From Mesostigma viride (Eukaryota > Streptophyta > Mesostigmatophyceae > Mesostigmatales > Mesostigmataceae), in assembly GCA_009746045.1 (NCBI GenBank), contig RPFO01000412.1:650162-697661 (forward strand): a DNA stretch of 47,500 nt, read 5' to 3'. The notes under the pieces were generated by a model. That model was not told the origin of the DNA. It made no database searches and was given only the letters and a program-made list of their open reading frames with translations. Both the position numbers and the translations under genes were made by a program. Positions 36,401 to 43,370 of the stretch are shown piece after piece (position 1 is the stretch's first letter; every line of letters begins with the position of its first letter).

Positions 36401-39352
36401 GGTGGGCGGTGGGCGGTGGGGTGGGGGTTGGGGGTGGTTGGGGGTGGTTGGGGTGGTGGGGAGTGGGGGGTGGGGGGTGGGGGTGGGGAGTGGGGGATGG
36501 GGGGTGGGGGTGGGGTGGGGGTGGGGGTGGGGGTGGGGGGTGGGGGTGGGGGTGGGGGGTGGGGGTGGGGGTGGGGGTGGGGGTGGGGGGGGGTGGGGGG
36601 TGGGGGGTGGGGGTGGGGGGTGGGGTGGGGGTGGGGGTGGGGGGTGGGGGTGGGGGTGGGGTGGGGGGGGGTGGGGGTGGGGGTGGGGGTGGGGGGTGGG
36701 GGTGGGGGTGGGGGGTGGGGTGGGGGGTGGGGGGTGGGGGTGGGGGGTGGGGGGTGGGGGGTGGTTGGTGGGGGGTGGGCGGTGGGGTGGGGGGCGGTGG
36801 TTGGTGGTGGGTGGGCGGTGTGGGGGGGGGATGGGGGGGGGGGGGGTCGTTCGCCTGCCTGTTGGCCTACCCTTGACTGGCACCGTCTCTTTTACACAGC
36901 CACGCCTTTTGGTGGGCATGTATGCTCCTGCCCTCCCTTGGTGACACCCATCCCCTGCCCTTACGGAGTTCACCCCATTTTTCCTTCCCTTGGTGAGGCC
37001 TTTGGCTCCCTCTACTGACGCCTGTCACGGCCTCGGCCTTACTATGGCACCGTCCTGTTGCACCGCACTGACGCCTGTCACGACCTACTATCGGCATCTC
37101 CTGCCCTCTGCGGTCCGCCCGCATTCGCCTGGGGACGGTTCCTCCATGGTCCACACCACGCCACGCCCCCACCGCCCCCCTTTCCCTTGTTTTCCCTTCC
37201 CCCACCGTCCCTGCTTGCGGCCACAAAACAAACAGGCGACGCCGTGCCATCGCCCGACCACATGCTTATCGCCGTTTCCCTTCAAGGCTCCGGCCACATC
37301 TACAACGACACCGCCGGGGCCTCCCTGGTGCACACCCTGGACTGGCAGGTCCAGGTGGCGCGCTTCATCGCGTACCTGTCGCGTCAGGCCCCCGCAGCCG
37401 CTCATACAGTATACTCCGGCCTGGACACCCGCGCCGGCACGCCTCCGGTGTCAGGGCGCTTCATCGCTCCAATCGACCCCGCGCTGGCAGGCCTCCGCTA
37501 CATGGACTTCATGGTGTGGGTGCGGGTGGCAGTAGCCACCGAGGAGCCCAAGGGGTGGCGGAGCCGGGAGCCCTCGGCATGGCTGGTGGCAGATGGCAGC
37601 AGCAACGGGGGCAGCAGCAGCAGTGGGGCTGGGATAGGGGCGGGGGGGAATGGTTCGGTTGGGGCCGGGGGGACGGACGACAGTATTCCTGCGAGCACGT
37701 TTGTGGTGGATCACAGGGACCGTGCGGCGATGACGGCGCGCCAGCTGGCGCAGGTCCTCAGGAACGCGACGCTGCTGGAGGAGGTGCTGGCGCAATACAA
37801 GCAGGTGGGGGGGTGGGGGTGCTACGGTATCATATACTGCCATGGTCATGCAACATTGTATTTAATGCACTTGTGCAATGGAGGAGGTGTGAGCGCAGCA
37901 CAAGCAGGTAACAGGGGTTGGAGTGCTTGCTGGTAGTGCTCGCATACTAGTAATACGTATATGCAAGCATTTGTTCAAGAAATACTACTAGTACATATAT
38001 GTTGGTGCATGAATGACCGTTACCAATGAAAATGATATGGTGTGTCGCAGCAGTCATCGGGGTGGCACACGCACGTGGCGGGGCGTGGGTACTTCTACAG
38101 CACGGCATATAATGCAGTTGCGCAGCTTGACCAAACAATACCCGCCGGGTTTTGTGTGGCCTCTCTCTCCTTGCATCGGAACTTTGCTACACAGTTCGCT
38201 TTTAGCAAGTCAGCCTTACCAGCCTGGCTTCGGACCGACACTGTAATCCATTCGACAAAGTGTGTGTGGCATGAGGCATACAGGTATTAAAGGCAATGGA
38301 GTGTGTGTGGCATGAAGCACACATGCATTAAAGGCAGTGGAGTGTGTGTGGCATGAAGCACACAGGCATAAAGGTAGTGGAGTGTGTGTGGCATGAGGCG
38401 TACAGGGCAGTGAGGTGGAAGCTTATCAAGCCTAGTAGTTCCTCAATCAACACATCCTCGGCTGTCTGCCAATCCTAGTTGTCGCTAAAATAATGACATT
38501 ACAAGGAGCATGGGCCCGATTTACGAATGATCCATCAGCTGTGCTGGATAGGGTATTACACCCTAGACCAAGCTGGAATCAGAAGCCTGAAAGGCTTTGT
38601 CTGACGGCTGACGGGTACAGGATAACCATTTGCCCGCCCGCATTCCCACAACATGTAATGGGCTTCGCGAACGATGACCTTTGCTTTATGCCATCTCAAC
38701 GGAGGCATGAATTATTATGCGTCTGTGCCAGGGTGATTGAACCCTCGCAGATTAGCAGGTAGGGGCGAGTGCACATCCCGTTTCATCGATGCCCCGAGAG
38801 TCTGTGATGGACGGGCGTAGTCATGCATGCTGCTTCTCATGGTTTCAGCTGTCGGCCAGCATGACGCGGCGGCTCCACGGGCATGCACCGAACGTTTTGT
38901 CTGCCCTTCTTTTCTGCTGTTACAGCAGCAGCCAGCAGGGCAGTCGGGGTGGCCAAGGTGGCCAGACCCAGCTCTTTGAAAACCCTCCGATTGCTGGGTT
39001 AGCTTCGATCTCTGTACATGCTTGCACGCATGGCTGCTATTGAAGCCAGTGCTATCAAATTCCATGTCGACGTGCATGCTCACTTAACACTTCTAACATT
39101 CCGCCCCTGCAGGAATCGCAAGATAACCGGCTGGATGGCGTGAGGGAGCTTTATCTAACCGGTGGAAGTGACGGGCGTCCTGACAGCTCCAGCATCGAGC
39201 TAATAAACCCACCATTAAGGAAGAACACGGAGGGTCTCTATGATGTCTTTGGTCTCGAGTTTAAATCTGCCGCATCGGGGAATGCTCTGCCAGGGCTGCT
39301 CCTTGCTGGCACTGCCTGCTTCGTCACCATCTTCCTGCTTCGATCACAATAG
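394..39352 (+). CDS. Split gene: secreted alginate-lyase-like / thrombospondin type 1 repeat protein, probably GPI-anchored (middle exons missing)
   Basis: Exons rebuilt from GT-AG sites, phase and homology: 394-469, 643-897, 11336-11426, 12660-12754, 13818-13888, 14612-14706, [gap], 33510-33752, 34049-34226, 35386-35535, 37236-37804, 38051-~38155, 39113-39352. Phases agree at every junction except exon 6 to 7. Order of parts: signal peptide; alginate-lyase-like domain with PSGRKRDYYSIARYWWPD, then IPYVRFDG, YAQKVVDQVRAWF and MEFAQRIIGVNFG; the lyase C-terminal ALDYLLGYAF..WPHGEAS segment; two TSRs; an unknown ectodomain; a hydrophobic C-terminus. PF05426-type lyases cleave uronate polysaccharides by beta-elimination, so a secreted or surface glycan-binding or glycan-cleaving protein is inferred. 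The central family segment (about 110-140 residues, with the conserved Asn-Asn-His) is not in the window, so the gene may be a pseudogene or the assembly incomplete. About 2.2 kb is coding. Confidence 0.75.
470..642 (+). other. Intron 1
   Basis: A GTAAGG donor and a CAG acceptor enclose 173 bp. It is the only short intron in the 5' half of the gene and has no tandem repeat. Confidence 0.65.
643..897 (+). CDS. Exon 2: start of alginate-lyase-like domain
   Basis: The acceptor (CTCGACAG, AG at 641-642) follows a pyrimidine-rich stretch, and the donor is GTAAGC at 898. A proline-rich linker (AQPPPPPVRN) follows the signal peptide. Next comes a helix with VRMAYAAKGFAANEVVF, and then PPLSV and PSGRKRDYYSIAR. 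The last matches the family motif around P-S-G-D-x-H-D-Y-x-S in PF05426 proteins, with Arg-Lys-Arg where Asp-Lys-His is usual. The exon ends in phase 1, and the first base of a Tyr codon is completed by exon 3. Confidence 0.8.
1207..10905. repeat. 46-bp minisatellite array filling intron 2 (~210 copies)
   Basis: The 46-bp unit reads GAGATGAGAGCAGGTGGTGG, CCCCCCGTGTGCAGCGACAG, GAACAC. Two point variants intermix (AACACGAG and AACGCGAG). Length variants occur: +4 (GAGAGATGAG), +5 (GAGATGAGATGAG), -1 (five C) and a few partial units. The outermost units on both sides share a different core (AGCGCTAGAGAGCAGGTGGC; left 1217-1300, right 10874-10905). The array lies entirely inside intron 2 (898-11335). 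On the minus strand the unit has no stop codon in any frame, which produces meaningless open frames longer than 3,100 codons. Confidence 0.97.
10906..11335 (+). other. 3' part of intron 2 after the array
   Basis: This is 430 bp of unique intron sequence ending at the exon 3 acceptor. Short direct repeats are visible, such as CTTTGATGCTTGCC-like strings near 11229 and 11291. I see no gene here. Confidence 0.5.
11336..11426 (+). CDS. Exon 3: YWWPD motif of the lyase domain
   Basis: Splicing over the 10.4-kb intron 2 restores R-Y-W-W-P-D, followed by the family's PYVRxDG motif (IPYVRFDGLANPDASSD). The acceptor is CCACAACAG (AG at 11334-11335) and the donor GTAAGC at 11427. The exon enters in phase 1 and leaves in phase 2. 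Unspliced, the frame hits a stop immediately after the donor, which supports splicing here. This is the strongest evidence that the 46-bp array is intronic. Confidence 0.85.
11436..11510. repeat. 19-bp tandem repeat at the start of intron 3
   Basis: Four copies of GTCCTGAGATGGTGGTGGG begin at 11436, 11455, 11474 and 11489; the third is shortened to 15 bp. They start 10 bp after the exon 3 donor. A G/A-rich stretch runs on to about 11545. Confidence 0.9.
11915..12646. repeat. 31-bp polypyrimidine minisatellite in intron 3 (~24 copies)
   Basis: The unit is CTCACTGCACCTTCCCTCTT plus CCACCCCCACC. Proximal units carry ACTGC, distal units ACCGC, and the two types overlap around 12228-12320. Several distal units lack one C. 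The array ends about 12 bp before the exon 4 acceptor (12658-12659), so the intron ends in roughly 730 bp of nearly pure pyrimidine with few purines. Pro/His/Ser/Thr-rich open frames across it are by-products of the repeat. Confidence 0.96.
12660..12754 (+). CDS. Exon 4: lyase helical core
   Basis: The acceptor CGCACCCAG (AG at 12658-12659) directly follows the 31-bp polypyrimidine array; the donor is GTGAGC at 12755. The exon encodes KYDRVALDTVLDTVLPLAAS then YFITGELGYAQK. This matches the family's conserved helical stretch of the type LALAYyfTGDERYAE. Phase 2 in, phase 1 out. Confidence 0.85.
12785..12970. repeat. 28-bp tandem repeat in intron 4
   Basis: About six degenerate copies of GGAATTCTACTCCACTTCTA plus GGACTAC are present, with ATTCTACTCC at 12793, 12821 and 12849 and later, more divergent copies. 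The first begins about 30 bp after the exon 4 donor. The rest of intron 4 (12971-13817) holds no gene that I can support. Confidence 0.9.
13818..13888 (+). CDS. Exon 5: lyase RAWF..AQ segment
   Basis: The acceptor is CACCACGCAG (AG at 13816-13817). Joined to exon 4 it gives YAQKVVDQVRAWFTD, residue for residue the length of the family's YAExAAxLLRAWFxD. The exon then reads SGMMPHMEFAQ, equivalent to the family MNPxLEYAQ. The donor is GTTGGT at 13889, phase 0. A longer version ending at 13892 (donor GTGACG) was considered, but it would not join exon 6 in frame. Confidence 0.75.
13994..14190. repeat. 28-bp two-variant tandem repeat in intron 5
   Basis: Seven units start with GATGGG at 13997, 14025, 14053, 14081, 14109, 14137 and 14165. 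Type A has CCATGCATGGCG, type B has CAATAGAAGGCG; both end GAGGTGCGAGG. The order is A A B B A B B, showing that an A-B-B block has been duplicated. Confidence 0.92.
14612..14706 (+). CDS. Exon 6: lyase GVN segment
   Basis: The acceptor CGCCATCCAG (AG at 14610-14611) gives R-I-I-G-V-N-F-G directly after M-E-F-A-Q, aligning with the family AQ-x-I-P-G-V-N-x-G. It continues SSGGLTEMWRIPRVLDALAL. The donor GTACGT at 14707 leaves the exon in phase 2. No downstream exon in the window begins in the matching phase, and the next ~110-140 family residues are not found. This is the last lyase exon before the 18-kb array. Confidence 0.75.
14707..15122 (+). other. Unique start of intron 6 with degenerate copies of the exon 6 donor region
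   Basis: The end of exon 6 (GCGCTGGTGCAGGACAGGTA) recurs in weaker form near 14790-14820 (CGCTGGTGAAGGACAG) and near 14952-14990 (GGACAGGTACC, then GTTGGCGCAGGACAGGT). No conserved lyase exon was found here in any frame. From about 15110 a degenerate unit leads into the 34-bp array. Confidence 0.55.
15123..33292. repeat. 34-bp satellite-like array in intron 6 (~534 copies, 18.2 kb)
   Basis: The 34-bp unit reads GACCAGGTGCTAGTGATCAA plus ACACTACAATACAC. I saw one variant near the left edge (ACACTGCA at about 15655). From there to about 32485 (~16.8 kb, ~494 units) all units look identical. Near the right edge variants accumulate: ACTGCA at ~32487, CATTAC at ~32898, deletions at ~32995 and ~33200, two ACTGCA at ~33064 and ~33099, and degenerate units after 33230. 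Stop codons occur on both strands, so no open frames exist in it. It separates exons 6 and 7 of the lyase gene. Confidence 0.98.
33293..33509 (+). repeat. 105-bp imperfect duplication of the exon 7 acceptor region
   Basis: AGGTCGCGCTGGATT occurs at 33404 and again at 33509, where it is the true acceptor and start of exon 7. The preceding intron sequence is repeated as well: CCAATGTGCCAATCTCGTGC against CAAATGTGCCCATCACGTGC. The upstream copy keeps an acceptor-like ATCCAG but diverges after GGATT, so it is a decoy junction. Confidence 0.8.
33510..33752 (+). CDS. Exon 7: lyase C-terminal segment and first residues of TSR1
   Basis: The acceptor CACCCCCAG (AG at 33508-33509) starts 81 codons in phase 0, and the donor is GTGAGT at 33753. 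VALDYLLGYAFEGLTWPHGE then SLYSLLRRAAWEY matches the C-terminal region of alginate-lyase-like proteins (ALDWL-PYA--KPWPH-, then LLRRAA--Y). NET is an N-glycosylation sequon. The exon ends A-V-D-C-I, which supplies the N-terminal Cys of TSR1 (D-C-I-V-T-A-W-S-N-W after splicing), so domain and exon borders fit together. Confidence 0.8.
34049..34226 (+). CDS. Exon 8: thrombospondin type 1 repeat 1
   Basis: The acceptor is GACCCCCAG (AG at 34047-34048) and the donor GTACGT at 34227, phase 1. The exon reads AWSNWTTCTATCGGGTRNRT, then GGPCPLLFEEEDCNVEDC. With the Cys from exon 7 all six TSR cysteines are present. WSNW is a W-x-x-W motif, typical for C-mannosylation, and CTATCG fits the C-x-x-S/T-C-G O-fucosylation pattern. 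NWT and NRT are N-glycosylation sequons. The exon ends DCVLAPWG, the start of TSR2. TSRs are extracellular adhesion or glycan-binding modules. Confidence 0.88.
34227..35100 (+). other. 5' part of intron 8, no feature seen
   Basis: This 870-bp intronic stretch lies between TSR1 and the tandem duplication. Open frames on either strand are short and unlike proteins. I see no repeat or RNA gene. Confidence 0.4.
35101..35240. repeat. 70-bp perfect tandem duplication in intron 8
   Basis: TCGATCATGTAGGCGATCTG and the next 50 bp occur at 35101 and again at 35171 without a difference that I can see, so the duplication is recent. Confidence 0.93.
35276..35367. repeat. 24-bp tandem repeat next to the exon 9 acceptor
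   Basis: Four copies of CCTTGTCTGCACCCCATTTA plus TAAA start at 35276, 35300, 35324 and 35348. The last is shortened. They end about 18 bp before the exon 9 acceptor. Confidence 0.88.
35386..35535 (+). CDS. Exon 9: thrombospondin type 1 repeat 2
   Basis: The acceptor is CCGTGCGCAG (AG at 35384-35385) and the donor GTATGT at 35536; phase is 1 at both ends. Joined to exon 8 it reads APWGEWGACSVPCGGGG, then SPCPSELEEEVGCYVEPC, a complete six-Cys TSR that includes DC from exon 8. The W-x-x-W motif (WGEW) is kept. The O-fucose site is not: CSVPCG has Pro where Ser or Thr is required. A basic run (RKRRR) follows, as is common in TSRs. No third TSR exon was found before exon 10. Confidence 0.87.
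35577..35652. repeat. CCAAACA-type microsatellite in intron 9
   Basis: Imperfect repeats of CACCAAACA with CACAAAACA variants cover about 75 bp. Intron 9 also holds CAGCTGG repeats at 35932-35950 and TTGTTGCTG-type repeats at about 35960-36020. Confidence 0.8.
36275..36847 (+). repeat. ~570-bp G-rich GGGGGT tract in intron 9
   Basis: Runs of three to ten G separated by single T (sometimes C or A) fill this stretch on the coding strand, so the transcript would carry them. Such sequence can form G-quadruplexes. Open frames rich in Gly/Trp/Val (+) or Pro/His/Thr (-) are by-products. The exact length is likely uncertain because homopolymers are hard to sequence. Confidence 0.95.
36848..37235 (+). 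other. 3' part of intron 9
   Basis: Pyrimidine-rich unique sequence with imperfect internal repeats (TGACGCCTGTCACG at about 37016 and 37069) leads to the exon 10 acceptor. I see no separate gene. Confidence 0.4.
37236..37804 (+). CDS. Exon 10: unrecognised ectodomain
   Basis: The acceptor is CAAACAG (AG at 37234-37235), phase 1 in, and the donor is GTGGGG at 37805, phase 0 out. After TSR2 the protein continues DAVPSPDHMLIAVSLQGSGH and about 185 more residues. These include a Ser/Gly-rich insert (GGSSSSGAGIGAGGNG) and an amphipathic helix-like end (ARQLAQVLRNATLLEEVLAQ). N-glycosylation sequons are NDT, NGS and NAT. I do not recognise the fold. Codon use is strongly GC-ending, like the other exons, and the frame is open throughout, which supports coding. 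Confidence 0.7.
38051..38155 (+). CDS. Exon 11: end of unrecognised ectodomain (3' border uncertain)
   Basis: The acceptor GTGTGTCGCAG (AG at 38049-38050) continues exon 10 in phase 0 with QSSGWHTHVAGRGYFYSTAY. Two phase-0 donors fit the last exon: GTTGCG at 38117 and GTGGCC at 38156. The longer form is given here. A further small exon before 39113 cannot be excluded. Confidence 0.5.
38258..38416. repeat. ~41-bp tandem repeat in intron 11
   Basis: Four imperfect copies of AGTGTGTGTGGCATGARGCA and the following ~21 bp begin near 38259, 38300, 38341 and 38381. They lie in the intron before the last exon. The remainder, 38417-39112, has one 89-codon open frame (38493-38762) that I do not consider coding. 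Confidence 0.88.
39113..39352 (+). CDS. Exon 12: C-terminus with probable GPI-attachment signal
   Basis: The acceptor CCGCCCCTGCAG (AG at 39111-39112) gives 79 codons in phase 0 and a TAG stop at 39350-39352. After a polar segment (ESQDNRLDGVRELYLTGG) the chain ends with small residues (SAASGN), a short spacer and an uncharged hydrophobic stretch of about 18 residues (LPGLLLAGTACFVTIFLL) with only three residues after it. That is the arrangement of a GPI signal: a small-residue cleavage site followed by a hydrophobic tail. A single-pass membrane anchor is the alternative. Confidence 0.72.
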   Translation, partial: ESQDNRLDGVRELYLTGGSDGRPDSSSIELINPPLRKNTEGLYDVFGLEFKSAASGNALPGLLLAGTACFVTIFLLRSQ

Positions 39353-40034
39353 CTGAATTCGATCAAGCTCGGGCGTTATCAAAGATTGTCAACCAGCATT
39401 CGAATGTTTAAGCAGCAATTTTTTAATATCCCCCCCCCCCCCCCCCTTCTTGGCAGTGTGACTTGAAGTGTGAATTGATTGGTCAATAAAAGCACGTGAC
39501 TGGCAGTAAATGATGCAGCATCACTTACGTGAGCTAGCATAAATCTTCAATGAAATGGGTGTGGGATAGTACGTGGGAGCATGCATGCACCCAAGAAGTA
39601 CAAATCCAGGCTGAAGGGCTGTCCGACAAGTAAGCAATTGATGTTTAACATGCATGACACATTGACATTCATTCCTAGAGCTTATAATAATTAGCCGCAT
39701 TGACATTTGCATGCCTAGTAGAGCTTATAATTTTACTTGGGGGACAAGCTGCTGTTTCTCATGCAAGCGTCGCAAGCGGCTCGTGACCGGACCTCCTACA
39801 CGCTGGATGACTGTGACTTGACCCTGGCGCAGCAACAATGGCGACGGGAGCTATGGCCGACCTACCTCCACTGATCGAGCTCTGGCAGATAGCAGGGAAG
39901 AAGCCGGTATACTGGAGGGGGGCGGTAATCTACGTCGACCACAAGCCCTGGCAGGCGACCCCCGCCGCCCCAGCAAACCCCGACCAGGGGACTATAGCAG
40001 TAGTGCAGAATAGAAGGCTTAGTAGCTGACGTGG
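39353..40034 (+). other. 3' UTR and intergenic spacer
   Basis: This stretch contains the C-run, the AATAAA, and a small imperfect duplication (GACATT, then CCTAG and AGAGCTTATAAT, at about 39660 and 39700). A 63-codon open frame at 39838-40029 (MATGAMADLPPLIELWQI...) is unlike anything I know and is not called. The spacer ends at the hAT target duplication. Confidence 0.4.
39485..39490 (+). terminator. Candidate polyadenylation signal
   Basis: AATAAA lies 133 bp after the stop codon of the lyase-TSR gene. No TGTAA, the signal used by many green algae, was seen between the stop and this site. It follows a run of 17 C (39430-39446). Confidence 0.4.
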
Positions 40035-40042
40035 AGCTATAT
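40035..40042. repeat. Target-site duplication, left
   Basis: AGCTATAT matches GGCTATAT (45495-45502) at 7 of 8 positions and directly abuts the left inverted repeat. Confidence 0.75.
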
Positions 40043-40053
40043 CAGTGAACAGC

Positions 40054-40200
40054 CATACGGCGTATAATACGCCGTATGGCGCGTATTATACGCCATACGC
40101 AAGATTTCCGTATGAAAATGGGAAAAAAAATACGCACTGCGTATTTTTTGCGTATTTTTTGCGTATTGCGTATTTTTTGCGTATGAACCGCGTACGAAGT
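40054..40200. repeat. hAT left subterminal palindromes and GCGTATTTTTT repeats
   Basis: A near-palindrome (CATACGGCGTATAATACGCC...) is followed by an inverted copy (GCGTATTATACGCCATACG). Four GCGTAT units with T-tracts follow, at about 40139-40180. At the right end (45400-45480) TTGCGTATAATACC, GCGTATTATACC and ATTGCGTATTGTG echo these. hAT transposases bind multiple subterminal motifs, so these are probable binding sites. Confidence 0.7.
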
Positions 40201-40452
40201 AGCTTCTGGCATCGTTTTGGAGCCGGAACTACCTAGAGACAACTAAAAACGGCCATGCAGATGCAGGTGCCAGGCTGGCCGTGTACAACTGTGCGTGCAT
40301 TGCTGCGTGTCATAACAAGACGAGGGTACAAATGGAAGGGCATTAAGGTGACAAAGGCAATTAGGTGACAAAGTTGAAGTTCTGTTGTCTGCCAACAAGG
40401 GCGTGCATCTGGCACCTAAAATTAATCGTAGCACAAGTGACAATCAGGCATC

Positions 40453-42752
40453 ATGGCTAGCGACAGCGATCAAATGGAACACGATGATGATGGGGCCGAC
40501 GAGATGCAGGCCATATCCGAGACAGTCTGGACACACATCGTGAAAGAACCGATTCTCACCAGGAAAGGGCAGCCGACAGGTAACTACAAGCTGACGTGCA
40601 CACTCTGCGATGCAAGATTCTCAGGTTCTACCACCCGAGCACTTGGTGCCATATCATGGGCGCCACGTATGCACTGAAGGAGGCAAGAGTGGGCGAGTGC
40701 AAGAGGCCGCCGGAGGCATTACGTCGCAGGCTGCTGTTGGAGCAGGCGGACAGGGATGACAACGCCAAGAAGAGAAAGTTGGTTCTTGAGGCCAAGAAGC
40801 AGGTTGATCTCCGGGCGGCAGGCAAAGGTCAAGTTCCAGACCTTGTAGAAACGGACGCCTCCGAGTGGCAGTCCGCTCACAACAGCAACATCACGACAGG
40901 GCCCACTTCGGGGACAAGTGTAGCACGGGGTCGCCAGTCCGCCGGCACTCTGCCCTCGGCTTATGGGCTCACGAAGGAGCAGGCTGACCAGGAGCTCTGC
41001 AAGGCGTTCATGTGTGCTGGCATTCCCTTCAACGTCATCGACAACCCAGTAATCCGTGGTGCTCTCAACAAGATCAGCCGGGGGGGGATGTGCACCCAGC
41101 TAGGATACGTTCCACCACATTCGACCACAATGCGTGCTCGGGATGCACCCCGCGTGACTGCTAAGGTGGAGCTAGGAGGATGTGCAAAAGCGCTTGGAGC
41201 TGGCTGGAACGACGGGAGGCACGTTTGGTGTGGATGGGTGGAAGGATTGTTCTGGACAGTCACTCATGATGAACGTGTTCCACCTACCTGATTTTGTCTG
41301 TTTCGGGGCTGGACAATGCCACTGGCGACACCAAGTCTGCCGAGTACATGGCTGGCCTGGTGAAGGAGCACCTGAGGAAGCTCGGCCCAGAGAACGTGGT
41401 GCAGCTGATTTCTGACACCACCATCGCAATGGAGAACATGAAGGGGCTCATCACAGAGGAATTTCCCCACATCATCTCCTCCAAGTGTGCGGCGCACTGC
41501 ATCGACCTCTTGATGGAGGACCTGTACAAGAAGGAGTCGCTGATCGAGGACACTCTGGACAAGGTGAACACGGTGGTCACCTACGTGCTCAGCCATGAGA
41601 AGGTGAACAGCTACATGATGGGTGTCAGGATGGAGGGCGCCACCGAAAATCCGAAGAAGCTGAAGAAGCACTCAGACACGCGGTTTGGTACAAGGTATTT
41701 GTATATTGTGTTACTCATTGATATATTGGTACGGTATAATCAGCCTTGCAATTTTGTCGTTCTCTTTTTTCGCTTGGCATCTATTTTTTAAAATAAAATG
41801 CTTTGGATATAAACACATCCTTGGTACATCTTTGGTAAACTGAACACATGTGGGATGGTGCATGCTTGTTCACCTGTGATGCCAGGCTTCTCTCAGCGGA
41901 GAGCGTGCATGACCTCAAGGCGCACCTCATCGTGACATTCGAGAACGAGGATCTGGCTATTAAAAGCGGCCAAGAAGACGGACCGGGGGACTGTCACATT
42001 CCCCTCAGTGGCCAGCATCATCAAGGAATCCACCTTCTTTCCCAGGGTCAAGCCTGATGCTGGTGGATTTATTCCAGCCCCTGAACGAGGTGCTCAAGCT
42101 GTTTGACAGCGACAAGCCAGGCACGGGCAAGATCTACTACCGCATGTTTGAACTGAAGGAGAAAGTCAAGAAGATCCCTGGGCTACCCACCACCCTGCGG
42201 GAGAGGCTGCAGAAGGTGATCGAGCAACGGTGGAACTACATGTACTCCCCTATCCACGGGGCGGGGTACGTGCTCGACCCATCCTTCTGGGATGGGGTGC
42301 ATGCGCAGCGGTCTAACTAATGCAGAGGCCATGAAGGGCTTTCGCGACTGCTGCAGGGCGGTGCATGGCCCAGGTGACAAAGCAGGCATCGCCATGCGCC
42401 AGCTGAACGACTACTTCGGGAGGCAGGGCGACTTTGCAGACGAGGATGCCTGGAAGCAAGCCGGGCTGTGCGGAGTTGAACAGGAGGGGAAGCCGGGGGT
42501 CTTCGTGGTCGAGCCCTACGAGTGGTGGCTGACCTGGGGGGCAGGTGTCCCTGAGTTGCAGCATGTGGCTGTCAGGCTGCTGGCCCAACCAGTATCCAAT
42601 TCAGCCGTGGAGCGGGTATAAACAGCACGGCTGGGTGGCTCAAGGGCTTGAGGCGCAACAGGATGAGTGATGAGACCCTGAACAAGATGGTCTATGTGTG
42701 CCACAACCTTCGTGCCCTGAACAAAATCAAGGCGTCTGTGTACGATGACTAA
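40453..42752 (+). pseudogene. hAT transposase pseudogene (BED zinc finger, DUF659-like core, hAT dimerisation region)
   Basis: The start ATG at 40453 begins an acidic N-terminus. A BED-type zinc finger follows (CTLCDARF..., with HIMGA as the histidine part in a shifted frame). The core shows GVDGWKDCSGQSL, VVQLISDTTIAMENMKGL and KCAAHCIDLLMEDL. A GT-AG intron (41695-41885) joins DTRFGTR to LLSAESVHDLK in frame. The C-terminal dimerisation region reads YEWWLTWGAGVPELQHVAVR, then LAQPVSNSAVER. The last part, RRNRMSDETLNKMVYV, ends at TAA 42750-42752. Frame changes near 40640, 41190, 41300, 41961, 42060, 42290 and 42615 break it, so no functional protein is expected. Its GC-ending codon use resembles the host genes. 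Confidence 0.88.
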
Positions 42753-42962
42753 AGAGCCCATGCCAGGACATGTGGTGACGGCTATTGCAGCTGCGGGGTA
42801 CTTGGTGTGACTCACAATCAGCACCTAATGCCTTATTTAGCCATGCTGGCTGCTGCTAGTCAGCCACCGTTCCATATGTGTTAATGTTTTAGGGAAGCTG
42901 GGTCAGGGTGCTTGCATGCATCGTAGCCTGCACGCTACGGCCACATTGTTGGCAGTCCATGT

Positions 42963-43370
42963 AATCGGGGTTCTTTGAACGGAGTTTCTTCTATACGTGA
43001 ATGCGGGAACAAGAGGCCGCTGGATGAGCGGCTTATAGGTCGTAGTGTTTACTCGTAGCTGTTTGGCTAGAGCTTTTGACATGATTAGTAGATGCAATAT
43101 AGTGCATGGTTGAAAAATGAAATAAAATGTGCGTTCCGCGCTTGGGTTGATTATACCCGGGCGGAACGGGGCGTGAGGTGCAGTGCCCCTGAAAAGAACA
43201 ACCTACGCATTATTTAATACTAGCCGTGCAGATTCGGGATATTCTACCCCCGGTCTGTACGGTTAGCGTCTTACTAGCATCCACTAAACATAAGGGTTTA
43301 ATGACGTCAGTTAGCTAGGGATAAGGGAGGTTTTGCGACTAAAAGCCGCTCTGGCTGGTTTTGTCGGCCT
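42963..43370. repeat. Repeat A, copy 1, inside the hAT element
   Basis: 408 bp, nearly identical to 44339-44743. The main difference is 4 bp (ACAT-like) missing in copy 2 near 44454. It contains a GTTCCGC...GCGGAAC inverted repeat (near 43132) and AATAAA-like AAATAAAATG. Confidence 0.93.

Noticed and set aside
36047-37018. Gly/Trp/Val-rich and Pro/His-rich long open frames in intron 9
   Set aside because: By-products of the G-rich tract in all frames; no conserved segment or splice logic supports them.
38493-38762. 89-codon open frame before the last exon
   Set aside because: No domain, weak codon bias, and no splice sites that join it in phase to exons 11 and 12.
39838-40029. 63-codon ORF upstream of the hAT element
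   Set aside because: Short, no recognisable motif, no promoter or splice evidence.
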